A stretch of DNA of 64,000 bases from Bacteroidota bacterium (lineage in GTDB: Bacteria; Bacteroidota; Bacteroidia; Flavobacteriales; Weeksellaceae): NCBI GenBank assembly GCA_023461035.1, contig JAEWOD010000005.1, positions 19,811-83,810 of the forward strand, written 5' to 3'. Each line of letters opens with the position of its first letter. Position 1 is the stretch's first letter. Positions 61,893 through 64,000 of the stretch are shown here, piece by piece. The notes below the pieces were generated by a model. That model made no database searches. It saw only the letters and a list, made by a program, of their open reading frames with translations, and was not told where the DNA came from. The position numbers were made by a program, and so were the translations under genes.

Positions 61893-61945
61893 AACCTGTT
61901 TTAGCAATTTTTTTGAGGTTGCAATCAGTCAAATCTATCCTCCGA
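61893..61945 (-). promoter_or_regulatory. SAM-II-like riboswitch upstream of metK
   Basis: On the minus strand: P1 GAGG (61942-61939) pairs CCUC (61918-61915). Between them is GATTTGACTGATTGC (61935-61921), close to the SAM-II core GAUUUAACCGUAUUGC. Downstream is GCTAAAACAGG (61905-61895), matching the SAM-II 3' box GCUAAAAAGGG. CTG (61928-61926) can pair CAG (61898-61896), in place of CC/GG in the known example, as a pseudoknot would need. It ends 37 bases before the metK ATG. Confidence 0.75.
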
Positions 61946-61958
61946 ATTTTTAATGGTG

Positions 61959-61966
61959 CAAAATTA
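61959..61966 (-). promoter_or_regulatory. -7 box TAATTTTG of metK
   Basis: Exact TAnnTTTG on the minus strand, 13 bases before the riboswitch 5' end, so transcription would begin just ahead of the aptamer. Confidence 0.5.
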
Positions 61967-62004
61967 ATGCGTTTTTATAAATAGGGAAATGTTTCTGGTT
62001 TTTA

Positions 62005-63207
62005 TTACAAAATATTTAACTTAACCATGCAGTCTTTCATTTTTAAGTAGGTTCTTTCTATGTCATTGTCCAATCCGATTGAAAAACGAATCAAGCCGTC
62101 TGATAATCCCATTTCTTTTTGTTCTTCCATCGGAATTTCACTTGAAGTGGAAGTTCCGGGAGCGCTGAATAAGGTTTTATAAAAACCTAAACTTACAGCC
62201 AAATACCCCAAATTCTCCATTTGCATTAATTCCATCAATTCATTTGCTTTTTCAAGCGAACCCACGTCTATGGTCATCATTCCTCCGAAACCATATTCTG
62301 AATTATACATTGTTTTTAAAACGGAATGTCCCGAGTGCTCAACCAGTCCCGGATAAACAACTTTCAATCCGTCTTTTTGAAAGGAATCGGCTAAATGTTG
62401 TGCGTTTCGGCTGTGTTGTTTCATTCGTATATGTAGCGTTCGTAAATTTTTTAAGATACTTGCAGCTCTTAAACTGTCCATGGTAGGTCCCAATAACATA
62501 CAGGCTCCATCATTTACGTTTCGCAAATCATCTATGAATTCCTGGGTTCCGCAAATAACGCCTCCGACCGCATCGCTGCTTCCGTTGATGAATTTGGTCA
62601 GACTGTGAATGACTACGTCTGCTCCTAAATTTATCGGGGAAATGATAAACGGTGAAAAGGTATTGTCAACGACCAATTTGACATTGTGCTTTTTTGATAT
62701 TTCAGCAAGTGCTTTTATAGCTGCGATTTCTAATAGCGGATTGCTGATGGTTTCGCAGTAAATGACTTTTGTTTTTTCTGTAATAGAATTTTCAACCAAA
62801 TCCAATTTTGTGATGTCTACAAAATGCGTTTGAATATTCAGTTTCGGAAGGAAATTTTTCATAAAAGCATAAGTTCCTCCATAAATCGTTCTGCTGGAAA
62901 TGATTTCATCACCAGTTTGGCAAAGTTGTAAAAGAACCGAAGTGATGGCACCCATTCCAGAAGCTGTTACATTGGCAGCTTCCGAATTTTCCATTGCGGC
63001 CAATGCTTGTCCTAAATATAAATTGCTCGGCGTAGAATGGCGGGAATAGAGGTAACAGCCTTCTGCATTTCCTTCAAAGGTATCAAACATGGTTTTTGCA
63101 GAAAGAAAGGTGTAGGTAGATGAGTCTGAAATAGAGGGGTTTACTCCTCCAAACTCACCAAAGTATTGTAAATCTTGAATTTGATCTGCGGGTTTGAGTT
63201 TATTCAT
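62005..63207 (-). CDS. Trans-sulfuration PLP enzyme, methionine gamma-lyase-like
   Basis: 400 residues of the Cys/Met metabolism PLP family. YSRHSTPSNLYLGQALAAMENSEAANVTASGMGAI, ISSRTIYGGTYAF, VVDNTFSPFI and the Schiff-base Lys in HSLTKFINGSSDAVGG are conserved. GVNPSISDSSTYTF is at the N-terminus. The divergent neighbour Lrp regulator and lack of biosynthetic partners favour a catabolic methionine or cystathionine gamma-lyase over synthesis; the exact substrate is unresolved. Confidence 0.85.
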   Translation of the reverse strand: MNKLKPADQIQDLQYFGEFGGVNPSISDSSTYTFLSAKTMFDTFEGNAEGCYLYSRHSTPSNLYLGQALAAMENSEAANVTASGMGAITSVLLQLCQTGDEIISSRTIYGGTYAFMKNFLPKLNIQTHFVDITKLDLVENSITEKTKVIYCETISNPLLEIAAIKALAEISKKHNVKLVVDNTFSPFIISPINLGADVVIHSLTKFINGSSDAVGGVICGTQEFIDDLRNVNDGACMLLGPTMDSLRAASILKNLRTLHIRMKQHSRNAQHLADSFQKDGLKVVYPGLVEHSGHSVLKTMYNSEYGFGGMMTIDVGSLEKANELMELMQMENLGYLAVSLGFYKTLFSAPGTSTSSEIPMEEQKEMGLSDGLIRFSIGLDNDIERTYLKMKDCMVKLNIL

Positions 63208-63268
63208 TTGTGTATTTTTTTCAAATTTGAATAGAATTAGTTAAAAAGTCAATAAATGAATGATTATT

Positions 63269-63283
63269 TAGAATATTATTCTA
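63269..63283. promoter_or_regulatory. Lrp-type operator, 15-bp palindrome TAGAATATTATTCTA
   Basis: Matches every position of the E. coli Lrp consensus YAGHAWATTWTDCTR. Lies in the 146-base gap between the gamma-lyase gene and the Lrp/AsnC gene, 62 bases from the former's start. A TACTTTTA -7-like box for the regulator is at 63313-63320. Confidence 0.7.
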
Positions 63284-63353
63284 TAATAATGTATTTATTA
63301 TAATTATTAATCTACTTTTATGTCAAATTGTAGAAAATTTTAAATTTTTATTC

Positions 63354-63815
63354 ATGCAAGCATTAGATAAAATAGATTTAGAGATTTTAAATGAAATTCA
63401 GGAAAACTCTAAAATCACGCACAAACAACTTTCCTTGAAATTGAATTTATCTCCTACAGCGGTTTTTGAACGGATTAAGAAATTGGAACGGACAGGAATC
63501 ATCAAAGGGTATTCGGCAATTTTAAGCCGAAAGGCTTTGGGAAAGGAATTGATGGTTTTTTCACATATCAAATTGGAAAGACATTCGCAGCAAAATATTA
63601 CGGAATTTGAAAATCAAATCAATTTTTTAAAAGAGGTGCATGAATGTTTTCATGTAAGTGGCGATTATGATTTTATTTTAAAAATGAGTTTTTCCAATAT
63701 GGATAGTTATCGGGATTTCTTAGTAAATAAATTGACAATCATTCCTTGTATAGCCAGCTCTCACAGTATTTTTGTGATTGACGAAGTTAAAAATGAAGTT
63801 GGCTACAGGTTATAA
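63354..63815 (+). CDS. Lrp/AsnC-family transcriptional regulator
   Basis: 153 residues. N-terminal helix-turn-helix: ALDKIDLEILNEIQENSKITHKQLSLKLNLSPTAVFERIKKLERTGIIKGY. C-terminal RAM (ligand-binding) domain: LMVFSHIKLERHSQQNITEF, VSGDYDFILKMSF. Divergent from the gamma-lyase gene with an exact Lrp box between, so it probably autoregulates and controls that gene in response to an amino acid such as methionine or leucine. Confidence 0.93.
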   Translation: MQALDKIDLEILNEIQENSKITHKQLSLKLNLSPTAVFERIKKLERTGIIKGYSAILSRKALGKELMVFSHIKLERHSQQNITEFENQINFLKEVHECFHVSGDYDFILKMSFSNMDSYRDFLVNKLTIIPCIASSHSIFVIDEVKNEVGYRL

Positions 63816-63837
63816 CCTGAGTTCGGTTATTATTTTT
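63812..63837 (+). terminator. Possible terminator overlapping the Lrp gene stop
   Basis: ATAACC / GGTTAT stem (63812-63817 with 63825-63830) with a 7-base loop, followed by TATTTTTG. The stem begins in the stop codon. From 63838 to the window end I see no gene, repeat or hairpin. Confidence 0.5.
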
Positions 63838-64000
63838 GCTTCAGACCGCTTAGAAACAATCAGATACAACTGAAAACGTTGAAACTATAATGGATTATAG
63901 TAAAACGGTTTCAGGCAGTAGATGGCTGTTTATCAGCGGGTAAATAAAATTTACTTTCAAATAAATGCTGTTATACTTCGTTGTTTCCGCTCGAATTAGC

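Noticed and set aside
63838..64000. Possible gene or RNA at the right edge
   Set aside because: No open frame, hairpin or recognisable motif; too short to judge.

Overview
The window looks like chromosome of a Gram-negative Bacteroidota bacterium, most likely order Flavobacteriales. The evidence is: AT-rich DNA with few Shine-Dalgarno sequences; repeated TAnnTTTG-type -7 promoter boxes; a type IX secretion (T9SS type B) C-terminal domain; TonB-dependent receptors and a DUF5686 outer-membrane protein; lpxK (LPS); a bacillithiol-disulfide-reductase homologue (ypdA); a SAM-II-type riboswitch; and many flavobacterial families (DUF3810, DUF4476, DUF6787, DUF6952). Genus cannot be fixed from the sequence alone. 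I see no prophage, transposase, CRISPR array, tRNA or rRNA.

Layout. 1-1302: 3' end of prfC. 1532-6193: operon of an M1 peptidase, a DCC thiol-disulfide protein, a TraB/GumN protein and an M14 carboxypeptidase. 6205-10662 (minus): ndh, an esterase, a YiiX-like hydrolase, an RNA methyltransferase and a small secreted protein. 10795-16479: solitary peptide-binding lipoprotein, DUF1304, ypdA, a 2OG-Fe(II) oxygenase and icd. 16559-19564: two secreted proteins sharing an apparently undescribed domain, on either side of a DUF3810 metallopeptidase-like membrane protein. 19625-25878 (minus): rocD, murI, alpha/beta hydrolase, methyltransferase, DUF5686 protein. 26043-35322: TonB receptor, PAP2 protein, class V aminotransferase, patatin-like phospholipase, HAD, PPOx, PEP-mutase-like and dienelactone-hydrolase-like genes. 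35392-41827 (minus): GHL10 glycosidase, M28 peptidase, META lipoprotein, a structured GC-rich element, Na+/dicarboxylate symporter, BtuF-like protein. 41941-45470: lpxK-PNP-DUF6787 run, heptamer repeat arrays, DUF4476 protein. 45535-49417: orphan lipoprotein and a second TonB-type receptor.

49610-54126 is a complete cyanophycin locus: cphA (synthetase) facing away from cphB (cyanophycinase) and iaaA (isoaspartyl dipeptidase). Together they can build, open and fully hydrolyse the Asp-Arg storage polymer. Next comes a redox operon (2-Cys peroxiredoxin, thioredoxin, DUF6952) preceded by two ATGAT...ATCAT inverted repeats. Then follow pncB, DUF2071, DUF4197 and a T9SS cargo protein. The right end is a sulfur amino-acid block: metK behind a SAM-II-like riboswitch, a methionine gamma-lyase-type enzyme, and a divergent Lrp/AsnC regulator with an exact Lrp-consensus palindrome between them.

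The most unusual features are the shared secreted domain, the family of period-7 tandem repeats at several loci, the multi-stem GC-rich element at 39387-39490, and the regulatory sites around metK, the Lrp gene and the peroxiredoxin. Gene functions come from family motifs read by eye; no database search was run.
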